From Dryas octopetala (Eukaryota > Streptophyta > Magnoliopsida > Rosales > Rosaceae), in contig OY992840.1 in the NCBI GenBank assembly GCA_963921425.1, positions 374,501 to 438,500 of the forward strand: 64,000 nucleotides of DNA. Reading direction: 5' to 3'. Position numbers and translations under genes: made by a program. The notes under the pieces are model-generated. The model was not told where the DNA came from. It saw nothing but the letters and a program-made list of their open reading frames with translations, and made no database searches. Of this stretch, positions 22,461-40,656 are shown piece after piece (position 1 is the stretch's first letter; every line of letters starts with the position of its first letter).

Positions 22461-24550
22461 ATTATTTTTTCTCATAAGGTATGTGAGCCAAAAATTATTT
22501 ACAACTACTTTGCACTTGTCAAGTTGTCAAACTGTAGTAACATTTTATTTGTCATTTCTCCATTTGCCTCCAGGTTTTATCAGGTTGGGCTAGTTATCTT
22601 ATGCGGATGAAGAATTATAGATGACTAGATGAGTCAAATTTTTTTTTTTTTTTTATTTTTTATGGAGAACTAGATTTTATATTATGTCAGTGACTTCTTT
22701 TGTTTTTTATTTTCTATTTTCTGTACATTTAATCAAGCTACAATTGTCTTGCAATTAAAGTGATCAATGATTATTTGCCCCTTTGATATAAAATTTTATC
22801 ACCAAGTTGTGTCAGAATATGTGAGTTACGCCCAGCGCACTATTCGCTAAGCTAGTGATTATGGGAACTAGTTTGTTACTTGGATCAATAATCAACTAGC
22901 GTATATGAATGGCCACTTTTTCAGAAGTACACCAGCTGAATTTCACTTGCTCAAGAAAATAGGACCACTTATTTTTATTGGACAAATTGGTTGCCAAAAC
23001 AAGAATGTTTGACACACTATTGTTGAGTGGAGAAGCATGAGACATTAAAATTTGTTTAGTTGTAAGTGTTATTATCATAGCAAGTTAGCAACTAATAGCA
23101 TCTACAAGAAGCTTGTAAGCAAGCTTAATTAAAATTCACAGCTTTAAATTGATGTACTTTTGCACCTCATGCATCTTACGTACTATTGGACAAATATATT
23201 GCCTCAACTTGGTAAACACAAGCAACCTTCCTTCGCCTACAAAACGAATGATATACTTCATTTGAAATTGATATTTGACACTTTCACAAGAAAACAAAAA
23301 AAGAAGAAGATTATGTTTTCATGGTGACCAAGCTAGTTAACCAATATGATCTATATACAAGTACTATCCAAGATTGATAACAAAAAAATCAAGGCTGATA
23401 TTATATCACAAAAGTAGAGCTGCACACAAGCACAAGGTGAACCTCTCTCGATCTATAGATAATCAAATTAATTGCTTGTACAAACATTAGTAATTATACA
23501 ATACCAACATTAGCTCAATTCTAACAAAAGAAAAACAATTTTGTCCAGAAATATCCAATAAGTCCTTCTAGACCTTCCACCTTCAATAGGGTTTAGGAAT
23601 GCATCATTAATAGCCAACATGGAAGCTGGATTTTTGGCTTGAGGCAATCAAATGCTTCTCCTCTTACTTTATCTGCTTTCAGCACAAAATCATCCATACA
23701 CGATGAAACTAGTAATGCTGCCCAAACATGAATGAGTTGGCTTTCAGAAAATAACACAAATTATAACCAAAAGTTTTCTGGTTTTTCACATCAATTTTTC
23801 AAGTAATACTACATAAAGAAGATGTCCTTAACAAAGCAAAACAGGAAAGAACTAGAAAGATCCATTAAGATCTTCTTTTTTTTTAAAAAAAAAAGTGTCC
23901 AAAATCGTAAAGAACAAAATTGATATATATATTGAACCGATAATAATTATCTTTATAAAGAGAATTTTAGCCAAAAAAAATTCTATTCAGAATAATCTCA
24001 ATAAGTGCCGAAAAAATTATAACCAAACTAATAGAGATGCAACAATTAGAAAAAATCAATTTCAAATGTAGAGATAGAGTTGTAGCAAATTAAAGAAGTT
24101 CGATTGAGAATATTCCCTGCAAATACCCAGAAAAAAAAAAAAAAAAGTTATAGGCAAACCAAATTTGGAGATACTGAATTAAACAAGCATAAAATCCTTT
24201 AAAATCATCAGAGAATAATATAGAGATTGCATATGCTGAGCCATAAAAAATCGAAAACAATTAAAAAAGCCTATGATCAAAACGTACCTGGTGTTTGGCA
24301 ACAAGGAGGCCAAAGGGAGAGCGAGAGAAGACGATGAAGGGGGGGAGAGAGAAGGAGAGTTAGGGTTCTACAATGCTTCTGAACGTGGGAGAGTTGCAAC
24401 GTGAGTTTAATTCTTTTTTTTATTTTTCTTGAACGTGATTTTTTTGGAATGGGTGGGTTTTTGAGTTGGGTCAAGTAATTTAAGTTGGATAGTAGGCTGA
24501 ATAAATTGTAGCCGGTTTAGAGAGATGTTAGTTTCTTATTATTTTACAAA
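22461..24550. other. Gene-poor AT-rich DNA
   Basis: No coding sequence recognised on either strand. Poly-A/T runs are frequent (for example near 22640 and 24125). Confidence 0.4.
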
Positions 24551-24559
24551 CAAGTTAGT

Positions 24560-25195
24560 TTTAGAGCGCTCATATATATATATATATAATTTTGTAAATG
24601 ACATAAATTACAAATTTTAATTAATCTAGTCCCACCGACTACCCACCCACGCCACCACCTTCCCCACCCTCTGAGTCTCCAACTACACTCGTCTCTCTCT
24701 TCTATTCTCTCTTCTCTTCTCTCTATATACTCCTCATCTCTTCTTTGCATATTAAAATTCCTTCACAAGTTTGATTTATTTTTTTCTCCAATTCCAAGAG
24801 CCCAGCAACCAAAGACAAAAAAAGCATCTCCATTAATTGCATCTTCTTAGAATAAACTTGGAAATCAAGTTGGGATCAGATTGATGGGGATCCCAAATGG
24901 CAGACCAAACAAAGATTAGCCCAACATATTTCAATCACAATCATAATTGTTACAAAAAAAAAAAAAAAAAGAATGACAAGGCTGCAACGGCTGCCACTGG
25001 AGGGAAGTGAAAGAGTTTAGAGAGAGAAATAAGAGAGAAAAAGAAAGGGGAGGAGGTTATGAGGGTGGTTGGAGGGGGGGAAGGAGGTGGCGTGGGTGGA
25101 GATGGGTGAGTAGTGGGCTTTATGATTTTTTGTTTTTCTAACCTTTTAATTTCTTAATATTATTTGTGGGAAAAAAAAGTTTGTAGATGTGGCAA
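24560..25195. repeat. Possible fold-back element with CT/GA-rich arms
   Basis: The CT/CCA-rich block at about 24629-24740 is mirrored by a GA/TGG-rich block at about 25010-25115 (CACCCACGCCACC-like against GGTGGCGTGGGTGG). AT-rich flanks on both sides are also roughly complementary. This suggests a non-autonomous inverted-repeat element of about 0.6 kb. The match is partly low complexity, so the call is tentative. Confidence 0.4.
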
Positions 25196-27692
25196 GATCT
25201 AAGTCATAAATGATTATTAGAGGGCTGAGATCAAAAGTCAGGTATAGTCTAGTAGGAAGAAAACTAGCAAAGGATCCAAGCCTGGATGGTGGTTGTGGTG
25301 GGTGGGTCTTTTTTCTTAAAATCTCAAATGTTATGGATTTTGGAAATGACACTTATTTAGGTGGAATTTAAAGTCATAATTTATGACTCTCAAATTCCAT
25401 AATTTTTCCTGCGTAAAATTCTAAGATTTCCGTATTAATGAGACCAAACAAGGGAATTAGAGATTTTCATTTCTCAAATTCTGACTTTTAATGAAATACC
25501 AAGTTAAATTTCTCTATCCAAACACACTGTAAGTGCCTGTTTTAGTTTACTTATAACTAAATGATATTCTCTCTCCTCTCAACCATATCTAGCTAATGAA
25601 AAAGCAGTTCCTAAAATAGTTAAGTGAATAGCTAATCTGTTGGAGTATGATTTTAGGAGGAAATCAACTAATATATTATATAGCTAGGGAAGGAGATAAC
25701 TAACCTGTTGGAGTTGCTCTTATAAGATATGTTTAAATATATCAAAATTAAGTTATATTTCATTTACTGTTTTAAATTTTTTATTAACTTGAATATCAAA
25801 AGTAATTTGCAGTAATTTAAAATTGTGACATAAGTATATAATTGCGTTACACTTATAATCGCCCCCAAGGACCCCAGCAATAGAATTACAACTGTGGGGC
25901 AACCAAAAAGTTGTAAGTGTGACTGTTACATTCCTGATTCAAACCTAATACGTAGTATAGAATTGGTGAATATTAAAAATATTTTTCAGCCCACTCATTT
26001 TGAAAACTTGGCTTCCTCCATGTTATTCTAGCCTTCTAGACTTCTAGCTAGTAGCTACTGGAGGAAAAAAAAAAAAAAAAAACAATGCCGCTGGGTGTGT
26101 AGGAATTTTGGAAAGAGAGAATTGAAAATACGAGCGCTGAGTGTTAGGTAGGTACAGATCCGGTGGGCAGTGATGATTTTACTTTTTAGTTATGCAGTTT
26201 GGTAAGTCTGTGAGCTCCTTTGAAATTACAAGAATACCCCTAGCTGCATATTCAAAGCGAATGTGCGCAAAAAGATGCCTTACCTTCCAATTCCCAAATT
26301 CCATCTTCCCAGCTAGTATTCCATCCCGCGAGGATGTAGCATTATCAAATTTGCCCTTTTAAGTCTTTAACTTTCTCACATTTATATATTTCCCCTAAGC
26401 TTCTTTTATTTTTTCAACGTCAATCCCATCCTAAACCTATTTTTCTAGTTACAATGCTAAACCTTTTATTTTGTCAATGCGATGAATATCACTCAAAATA
26501 GTTGTGTTACGAAAGCTCTTTCATGTGGTTATTGTGTGGATTAAAAGTAATTATGGCATTTTTCTTTTCTTTTCTTTTCTTTTTTTGCTAGGTATTTTTT
26601 TTTTGTTTTTCTTAAGTCTCAATCAATAATAGCATGATAGGATAACTTATTTGCAAAAACACGTTGATAGGGCAATCCACTTTAATGAACCGAGCGCTCG
26701 CCAATTTTTGTGTGTGTGTTTAACAATATAGTTACTATTGGATAGTAAAACCATTGTCATTGGGCAACAATAATTATACAAAATCGCATAAAAAAAGATA
26801 TTTATAGATATACATCTTGCTTTTTTTCTTACATACGTCAAAAATTCGTAAACCAACATAAAACACAAAAATTCAAGCTGATAACAATAACAATGGTGTT
26901 ACTGTTTGTTACTTTATGATAGTAATAATAGTTATTACTGTCGAACAATAACTATATGCCCAATACATAAAAGTATAAATAAAAGAGACGTCGAGCGCTT
27001 GACATTGTAGATTGGCACCTCCCAGTTATAATGTGGACCTCTTTATAATTTTTTAAAAAAGAAGTGGGTGTTCTTAATATTGCAAATTTTAAGTGGGTTG
27101 ATTCATTATTAGTGGATGTAAATTGGACTTATAATTATATTTTGATTTTTTTCTTCCCTTTCAATTTCATGGCAACATAATTTTTTTTTTTGGTACAATT
27201 ATGGCAACATAATTTTGCATGCTATATAAAACAATATAAAATCAGTAGTCTCACTCCGATTGCTTTTAATTGTATGCTAATCCATTCTTTTATCTATAGG
27301 TATTGTCTTGTGGTGTTGTAATAAAAAAAAAAAATTGAACTATTTGCTGTTTTAATAAAATTAGGGTTACAAACTTATGTCATGCTATATATGCTAGATG
27401 GTAACAACTTTATATAACTGAAAAAAAAAAACAAGAAAATAATGTGACCAATGTACACATTGAAAGGTCCAATTTTAATGCAAATTTAGGATAAAAAATA
27501 GTTTTTTTTTTTTTTTAAGAAAAATAGTTTATTTCATTATAATTTCTTTTAGGTGAGTATATGAAGCTTTTATAATTGGGTTAGTGAGCTTGCAAGATGT
27601 TTTTAATAACGATATTTTTAATATAATATTCAAATATTAAACTCTAAATCTAAAATGAATTTAATAAGAGATACCTTTTTGCGAATGGTAAT
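25196..27692. other. Gene-poor AT-rich DNA with a possible small fold-back
   Basis: No genes seen. Around 26690-27005 an imperfect inverted arrangement is visible (GAGCGCTCGCCA on the left, CGAGCGCTTGAC on the right, with AACAATA/TATTGTT-like pieces between), possibly a small DNA transposon relic. Confidence 0.35.
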
Positions 27693-28679
27693 TGTTGATA
27701 TTCGTAATGATCGAGCACAACTACGCGTCGTAGAAATAGAAATGACGAGACTTGAGTGATTCTTAGATCGTTGTTTGCCTAGACATGGGCTAAGGAAAAT
27801 GCCTAAGAGACTAGAAGCACGTACGGAGGCCCGAAAGGTCTAGTGGATGGGGTGAGACCCAAGCATGGGCTCGAGACCCAAAGGACAAAGGCCCAGTAAT
27901 GGGCTTGGCGACCAGTGGGCCAAGTCTGGTGAGGCTTGGTGACCCAAAGAAGCGAGGTTAGGCTAGCCTTAGCTTAGACATAGGTGGTAGCCCGTGATGG
28001 ACCATGAGTTAGCAGTCATGGGTGCGAGCACTCAATATCATAAAAGCGCATGGTCTAAGAGGGCCTTGATGGAGTGAACGTGCGAGGCTAAGGATAACTT
28101 AGTCTCAGCACGAAAGGAAGGCCCAAGCCCTAATGATCTAGGCTTAGGGCTTTGTTGTTGGGGAGTCTCAGAGGCCTACACCTGGGGGACGCCCCAGGGA
28201 GAGGGTGCTTTGAAAATGACCCGATACCGGTGTCGACTCAGGATTGCACTTGGGGAGGTGGTGAGATCCATATGCGACTAGGGTGGAGAGGATGAGTTTC
28301 TTAACTAGAAGGCCCAGCTTGCGCGAGAGTTAGCTTAGGAGGAGACGTTTTATACTTGGACAAGGAGTCACGACTTATCTTAAACTAAGTTTTAGGCGGC
28401 AAGCTATTAGGAACCCTAATTGGACAAGGACTAGGAAACCTTCGACCATAATCACTATAAATAGGGTGCGCTAGCCCCCATGTAAGACAGACAACCCTAG
28501 CTCTCTAGAATACTCTAAAGGTGTGATTATTGACTTGAGCGTCAGAGGATCTTTGGCCGGTACCACATCGGTGCCTCCTTACGCTTAGTGTCCTTTTGTT
28601 TTGAGTGTGCAAGGTAGAAAGAGAGTGACATGGAGGTTAAATGCTAGTTTGATTGCGTGACGAATTTAACGCATCAACA
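27693..28679 (+). mobile_element. Solo LTR (Gypsy-like), 987 bp, with a perfect 5-bp target duplication
   Basis: The block begins TGTTGATA at 27693 and ends CATCAACA at 28679, with the expected TG..CA termini in a short inverted repeat. It is flanked by GTAAT on both sides (27688-27692 and 28680-28684). It is richer in G+C than its surroundings. Near its 3' end it has a TATA box (CTATAAATAGGG near 28456) followed by a probable transcript start region, as in LTR promoters. No internal gag-pol is present, so it is most simply a solo LTR left by recombination between two LTRs. The Gypsy assignment rests on LTR size and style only. Confidence 0.85.
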
Positions 28680-28684
28680 GTAAT

Positions 28685-29390
28685 AAAGTAATAATATTTT
28701 TTTTAAATTAATCAATGAATTTTGAACTCAGGACCTTCTTCCTAAAAAGAAGGGATTATGTGCAATCCACTAGATCAAATAATCATTGTCATAGTAAGAA
28801 AAAATATAAGGAGTCTATATATGACATTTTCCTGCATCTGCATCTACCACTACAAAATTGCAACTACACTATATATTCTCAATAAAGAATACTAACTTTA
28901 TATCTTCAACCAATAAACCTACTAAAGCATGCTAAACATACTTTAAAAAAAACATATATCAACCCCACAAATATTAAGTATAAAATCAAGAAAAAAATTT
29001 GATTGGCAAACTATAAATGCTGCTGCAGCTATAGTTGCTATGTAGATGCAGTTGATGAGCGCTCATTGGTCTAAGTACACTGACAAACACACATGGCGCA
29101 TGCAAACTGTCATTTTGAGTAACGGAATAAATTTATGTCATTTTTAGTAATTTAAGAAATTTTTAAGCTCTTGTGAGTAATAAACCTTTAAAAAAGGAGG
29201 GATATTCGTATGAGCGATGGTAGAAGTTGGGGCAAATGAGTGAACGAAAAATAGAGGGGATGGCTAAGTGGTAATAAAAGGGGAAGTGAGGGGTGAATTG
29301 GGAATTAAAAGGAGGAAAGAGAAAAGAGCAGAAGAGGAGAGGAGGCATAGTTGGTTGTATCGCCAAATGCCAATGGCCGGGTGGTTTTGC
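28685..29390. other. Spacer upstream of the PFP alpha gene
   Basis: AT-rich, with a purine-rich stretch about 29200-29345. No gene recognised. Confidence 0.4.
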
Positions 29391-29394
29391 CCCC

Positions 29395-29402
29395 TATAAA
29401 AA
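29395..29402 (+). promoter_or_regulatory. TATA box of the PFP alpha gene
   Basis: TATAAAAA lies about 100 bases upstream of the start codon at 29497, in the normal place for a plant TATA box given a short leader. Confidence 0.6.
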
Positions 29403-29496
29403 CGGTCTTTTGAAGACCCACCCACCCCTCACTACTTGAAGTTGTACTTCACAACAAACACAACACGCGAATCACAGATTCACAGACAACTCTCCC

Positions 29497-35371
<5,875 letters not shown>

Positions 35372-35761
35372 GAGTAACTTAATTGCTGAACTTTACTGGT
35401 GTTGATGCCTATTGTACGTGGAATTCTAAACTGCTTTGGCATCTTCATCTCTATTTTCTTGGTTAATATGCGGATTGTAGGAGGTTTGGAACTGTCAAAT
35501 TATGGTAATAATCAAGATTTTGTTTTCCCTTTGCATGTAACTTTTTGTGCAAAATAATTGAGGATTGTATTTCAAATTTTGACAAAGATGAAATGATGTT
35601 GATGTTAGTAAGTTGTCTGCCATGTGAGCAAATGCTTTTTCACCATATTGCATCCTTTGTAGCAGTTATCGAAAAGACAGAATAAGAAATGGATTATAAA
35701 GAAACTGAGAAAGCATGTCCTCTATGGTCGACATTTCAATTCAGTAAAAGAAACTTTTTAT

Positions 35762-36832
35762 TCAATGGAGGCTCCTGATGTGTTTGAGCGCTTTTGCCAC
35801 TTCCTTGATTGTAGGTCTGTCTTCAGGGTTCAATCTGAGACACCTCAGTGTGAGCTCTGCACACTCCATTTGTTGTCTATTGTTTCCTTGATCACACATT
35901 GTTGTCATTGGCTTTCTTAAGACATTCTCAACAACTTCCTTTTCTATCTCATCCCAACTGCAATTACGAGCCCTTAACATCGAACCTCTTCTACTAGTAC
36001 TGGAACAATCTTCTTCTGCAACTCCAAGTCCCAGCTCATCACATTCATGCAGTATATTCCATGCTTTCTTTCCTGTAAAAATCTCGAACAATACAGCCCC
36101 AAAGCCGTAAACGTCGCTCTTATCTGTAAATCGACCTGTAGCATGCGATTCAGGTGCAATAAACCCAACACTCCCCACCACTTGAGCGTCTACATGTTTC
36201 TCACCCAAAGGAACTGGTAAACACAGACCAAACTCGAAAAGGTTGGCAACAAAATCATAGTCCAAGAATATATTCCTTGACTTGATTTCGCGATGAATGA
36301 TGGACTTGGACACACCCTCATGAAGATAAGCAACTGCTTCTGCTATTTCTGTAGCTATCCTCATCTTGCTGTCCCATGACAGTCGGCAAAGATGGCCAAA
36401 CATATGATCATGGAGATTGCCATTACCTGCAAATTCGAAGACAAGTGTGGGGAGTTGGGTCTCCAAGCAACACCCCAAGAACTTCAACACGTTTTTGTGC
36501 TTGCTTAACTGTGAAGCCACTGCAACTTCATTCACGTACCATGCTACATAATCATCATCTGGGATTGATAAGGTAGCCCTGAAGTTCTTGACAGAAATTT
36601 CACGACCTTCATGAGAACCTTGGTACAATGTATAGGTCAAGCCGTTGTGTAGAATTTTGGTTTGGCTGTAGTTGTTTGTTGCAGTTCGGAGCTCATCGTT
36701 GGAGAATATCCGATAAGGATTACATTGGCCGTTGAAAGAATTGATGAGATGCTCTAAAATCCGAGCTCCATTCACCATGGCGAAGCCCTCCTCTTCTTTT
36801 TGAGCTTTGGAAAATCTAAGACACGGAAACAT
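35762..36832 (-). CDS. ZRK/ZED1-type receptor-like pseudokinase
   Basis: Single exon, 356 residues, no signal peptide or membrane segment. It resembles the ZED1-related kinase (ZRK) group of cytoplasmic receptor-like kinases in length and in the opening (NGARILEHLI, IFSNDELRTATNNY). The glycine loop is degenerate (around 61-72, LHNGLTYTLYQG). The VAIK lysine is kept (K82, ISVKNF). HRD reads HRE (180-182) and DFG reads EFG (200-202), so both catalytic aspartates are replaced by glutamate, while N187 and APE (226-228) are present. Known role in Arabidopsis: ZRKs are adaptors pairing with the NLR ZAR1 and sensing modified PBL kinases; the role here is inference. It is convergent with PFP alpha (391 bases between stops). 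Confidence 0.85.
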   Translation of the reverse strand: MFPCLRFSKAQKEEEGFAMVNGARILEHLINSFNGQCNPYRIFSNDELRTATNNYSQTKILHNGLTYTLYQGSHEGREISVKNFRATLSIPDDDYVAWYVNEVAVASQLSKHKNVLKFLGCCLETQLPTLVFEFAGNGNLHDHMFGHLCRLSWDSKMRIATEIAEAVAYLHEGVSKSIIHREIKSRNIFLDYDFVANLFEFGLCLPVPLGEKHVDAQVVGSVGFIAPESHATGRFTDKSDVYGFGAVLFEIFTGKKAWNILHECDELGLGVAEEDCSSTSRRGSMLRARNCSWDEIEKEVVENVLRKPMTTMCDQGNNRQQMECAELTLRCLRLNPEDRPTIKEVAKALKHIRSLH

Positions 36833-36839
36833 GTTTCAG

Positions 36840-37360
36840 TAATCAGTGATTGAGGTTTGTAGGTACGTAATTTGTGGTTCCACAAATCTTGATATATAGA
36901 AACGGTGCGTGCCTACCGTTGAAAATGGATCGAAATTGATATGTTTCCTTTAGCTAGAAAGTCCACAAAGCATAAACATGTTCACACATGCTGCCTTCAA
37001 TTGATATGTTGTAGTTTCAAATTGATATTTGAAACGACGTTTTTGGTTCACATTTTTCGTACGAAAAAAAGCAATAGAATGAGATGTTAATTTCTTTCTA
37101 TCATTCTTGTTTAATCTTCATAAACAAGAAATTTCACTGCTTGTCCAAGTCACAAATTTGAGTCATAAAAAAAAAAAAAAAAGAAGAGAGATTGTATGCA
37201 TCATTACCTCAAACTAACATCCATAATCATCAAATATTTCCACAATCATCATCCAAGAAATATCCTAAAATTTAGAAGTTCATCAAACTAAGGAAAACAA
37301 TGAGAAAATTATAAAAGTCATTACATCACATTAAGATCCATAATCACCATCTAGTAGGAA
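36840..37360. other. Upstream region of the ZRK gene and spacer
   Basis: Contains the presumed ZRK promoter on the minus strand. No distinct motif is supportable and no other gene is seen. Confidence 0.35.
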
Positions 37361-37366
37361 CATATC

Positions 37367-38153
37367 TCAATCACGAACTCCCTGCTCTTGAATGAGTTTC
37401 TGAACATATGCATCCCTTTCCTCATCATTACCCATAAACTTGAACACAAATATTGTTGTTTGATCTGCAAACAAGGTCAATAGTTGGATACGAACCGAAA
37501 TAAGAAGCCCCATCCTCCTTAACTCATCCGCTATGAATTTGTTCTCATTGCGATCCTTCAAACTATTAGCTAGCACTTGCACTTTGGTGTCTATATTCTC
37601 ATTCATAGACTGAAAGGCATCAGCAATTTTTCCTAAACCATCAAAAAGCCAGTCAGCTAGTCTTGCCCTCTTCCTACTTGAGGATGCAGCCTGAGTACCT
37701 ACTTAGAACCGCATTGAAGTACCTACTAATTGTCTCTCGAGATCGCCCAAATCTATTATGAATTGTACGATTTTTTATGTGATAGGCAAGTATATGTAAG
37801 AACATACAAACTTGCTCCTCAACGCACGCCCTACCATTCATCTTCAACCCTCCACTAGTACAAAGTAATTCACACAAAATTCCAAAGGTGAATCTATCCA
37901 TTCGGAGCTCATTCACACATGTTATATCACTATCACTTATAAAGCGATCTAGAAGACTCAATCGAGTCTCATTCCTAGCAAAAGTACGATTCTTAAGATG
38001 ATACTTTTCATAGTAATATGCAATTATAACATATGTGACAGCAACCATCATCATGGATGGACACAATCGAAGCCTCTCTAACTCTATTGCAAGTATAGCT
38101 GTAACAATCCTCTTTCTCTTTTGGGTCATCACTTGTTTTTTATTTTGATCCAT
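37367..38153 (-). pseudogene. PIF/Harbinger remnant: transposase N-terminus joined to an ORF1 C-terminus
   Basis: On the minus strand, 38153-37674 encodes the N-terminal part of a HARBI1-like transposase (ELRMDRFTFGILCELL, EEQVCMFLHILAYHIKNR, FGRSRETISRYFNAVL), stopping before the DDE catalytic region. It is followed directly by a second frame (about 37680-37367; LADWLFDGLGKIADAFQSMN, DELRRMGL) that looks like the C-terminal part of the Myb/SANT-like ORF1 protein these elements also carry. Between them should lie the DDE domain and most of ORF1, so this is a deletion derivative. Neither part can be active. Confidence 0.7.
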
Positions 38154-38159
38154 CTCTAG

Positions 38160-38239
38160 TCATCATATGAAAAAAAAAATTAATTAAGTATCTAGATAAA
38201 AGAAAGAAGCAACAAAATAGCCCCAAGTATCCAGATAAA

Positions 38240-38275
<36 letters not shown>

Positions 38276-39242
38276 TAAAGAAGCAATTAAATTCTTCCTA
38301 AATGGTTTCATAAGTTTGACATGTTAATTCTTTCCTATAAACCAAACAGCAAATTAGATTCATACATTATTATGATACCAATCTAGGCCTGCATAACATA
38401 TAAGACAGTTGGGTGATCTGGCCATTTACCATGTATTATGTTCAATATATACCCAATTGGCCAATTGCAATTTACTACACCAAACTTTTTCAATGTGGTA
38501 AACCAGCCTTCTTTTGTCAGAAGCACAAACAATTCTTAGATACTGCCCCTTTTTTTCTTCCCAAAATATTAAAAAATGTTGATTAAAAATTGTACGTAAA
38601 AGACCAAATTTAAGAAATGGTTATTAACTAAAGACAAAATCCATAATGTTACCAAAGATAAACTAGATGTTGCAATGGGCAATAATAATGAAAAGATCTA
38701 ACCAGCAACATCAAGTCAGAAAAGGGACTTAGAAGGCTAGACAGACATGCAACATGCAAGATAACCCACGCACATACTTCCAATTTCCAAACATGAATAA
38801 TAGAGAAAAAGCATGGAACTTGAAATGAAAGAAACAATGAACAAGAAGCAACTATTAGTATGATATTTCTCCACTTCAGAGACCCAGTTTACATACAAAG
38901 AAATCATTCAATCAACCAAAATGGTCCCAAGAAACTGGAACACTCGAAAATAGGAATGGAATCATCTCATATATGTAAAAAAGCATAGAGAAAAAGAAAA
39001 TTAAAGAAGCCAAGAAAATATCCAAAAGAAAGCAGTGAAGAAGACCCAAGATCAAGAATATCATGTTCTAAAATCAATCAATCTGTACATATAGTTCTAT
39101 CAAAAGAATGTCTGAACAATGTATGAAAGAATCATAACATAACCCATATGAAAAATAGCTGGAGAACCTTTGATTTTACAAAGATTTTTGTCATCCCTAA
39201 ACCCAAAAAATAAAAATAAAAAAAATTCTAAAGATTAGAGAA
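38160..39242. other. Gene-poor AT-rich DNA with a TA microsatellite
   Basis: A poly-A run followed by a TA repeat lies at about 38240-38276. No gene recognised. Confidence 0.4.
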
Positions 39243-39873
39243 GGGAAAAATTTACAAACAGGACACATATTTTGATGGTTGTTTCATTTTATGACATTAA
39301 TTTTGCTTTGTGTTAATGAATGACACATATTTTTATTTTGTGTCAATTAAGGACCATGTTTTTTTTTTTTTTTTTCAATTTTTATCTCAACTTTGGTCCA
39401 ATGTTGGACCGATCAAAATTCCACCAAATTCAGAAAAATTATACTGGGTTTAAAGATATGCATCTTCTTTTTACAACCATATAAAGATCACCCAAATCGG
39501 ATCTCTACAACTCCAGATAATCGGCCCCAAAGTAGAGTACCCGAAATTGTCCGATTTTCCAAATTTTTTCCCAGAGGTCCGATTGGACAGTTTCGGGTAC
39601 CCTACTTTTGGGCCAATTATCTGGAGTTGTAGATGTCTGATTTGAGTGATCGTTATATAGTTGTAAAGAGAAAATACAGAGCTTTAAACCAAATATAAGT
39701 TTGCTAGATTTGGTGGAGTTTTGATGGGTCCAATGTCAGGTCAAAGTTGAGATAAAACAGGGTCCTTAATTGACACAAAATAAAAGTATGTGTCCTTCAT
39801 TAACACGAATCAAAATTCATGTCTTGAAATAAAACAACCATCAAAGTATGTGTCATGTTTGTAAATTTTTTCC
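39243..39873. mobile_element. Near-palindromic 631-bp fold-back element, MULE-like
   Basis: The element reads GGGAAAAATTTACAAACA at its left end and TTTGTAAATTTTTTCC at its right, and complementarity continues through almost the whole length to a centre near 39560 (CTCCAGATAATCGGCCC against GGGCCAATTATCTGGAG). Flanking 9-mers ATTAGAGAA (39234-39242) and ATTATAGAA (39874-39882) agree at 8 of 9 positions, the target-duplication length of Mutator-like elements. Non-coding. Confidence 0.8.
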
Positions 39874-40364
39874 ATTATAGAAACACCTGGTGAGGAGAAG
39901 ACGGAGATGAGCATGACAAAGAGCAGAAAAGATGGAGGCGATTGATTCTTGAAAAGAAGATCTGAAACATGGAGGCAAGCATGTGAGCAGCAAACGACCC
40001 AGGGCAAGAGACGACCTAGCAGCAAGAGACGCCTCTTTCAGAGTGTGTTTGTGCTTGTCCCTTCGTGTCCCACCTATTTGGGACCAGACTAAGTGTTTAG
40101 TCCTATATATTTTGTAAAGCGCACCAAACATGGGACACGAGACTGTTGTCTATTTTAATTGAATAGTTATGTCCTGTCCCATGATCCAAACAAAGCCTTA
40201 AAGCCTAGTATGATCTCTACCTTGGGAGGCTCGGTTTACTTGGGGCAAGCACAAGGTAGCTGTAACACCTTTAATTTTCGCCTTATGTTAATTTTGTTAC
40301 TAAAGCTTTCTAACCTTGTTCTTAAGGTTTGTTAAAAGAATTGGAATTTCCCTAACTTTATTTT

Positions 40365-40656
40365 AACTAACCAAGACCTTTGATTGTGGTTCTAGAGTTT
40401 AGTTGCTTGGAAGTGAATTTTGAAAAAAGGAAATTCAAGAGTTTGGCGATTATTTTATTTATTTTCATTTTTCAGAATTAAATTATGAGTTGAGAATTTT
40501 TCATAATTTTAACTAACCAAGATCTTTGATTGTGGTTCTAGAGTTTAGTTGCTTGGAAGTGAATTTTGAAAAAAGGAAATTCAAGAGTTTGACGATTATT
40601 TTATTTATTTTCATTTTTCAGAATTAAATTATGAGTTATGGATTTTTCATAATTTT
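40365..40656 (+). repeat. Tandem duplication, two 146-bp units
   Basis: AACTAACCAAGACCTTTGAT at 40365 recurs at 40511 (AACTAACCAAGATCTTTGAT). The two 146-bp units differ at only a few positions. Lies inside the putative solo LTR. Confidence 0.85.

Noticed and set aside
28849..28862. CACTACAAAATTGC, resembling a CACTA transposon terminus
   Set aside because: No matching inverted terminus or 3-bp duplication was found, and it is far from the CACTA coding remnants.
39810..40131. Minus-strand open frames between the palindrome and the LTR
   Set aside because: No recognisable domain. The surrounding repeated GTCCC/GGGAC-type pieces suggest transposon-end sequence instead of a gene.
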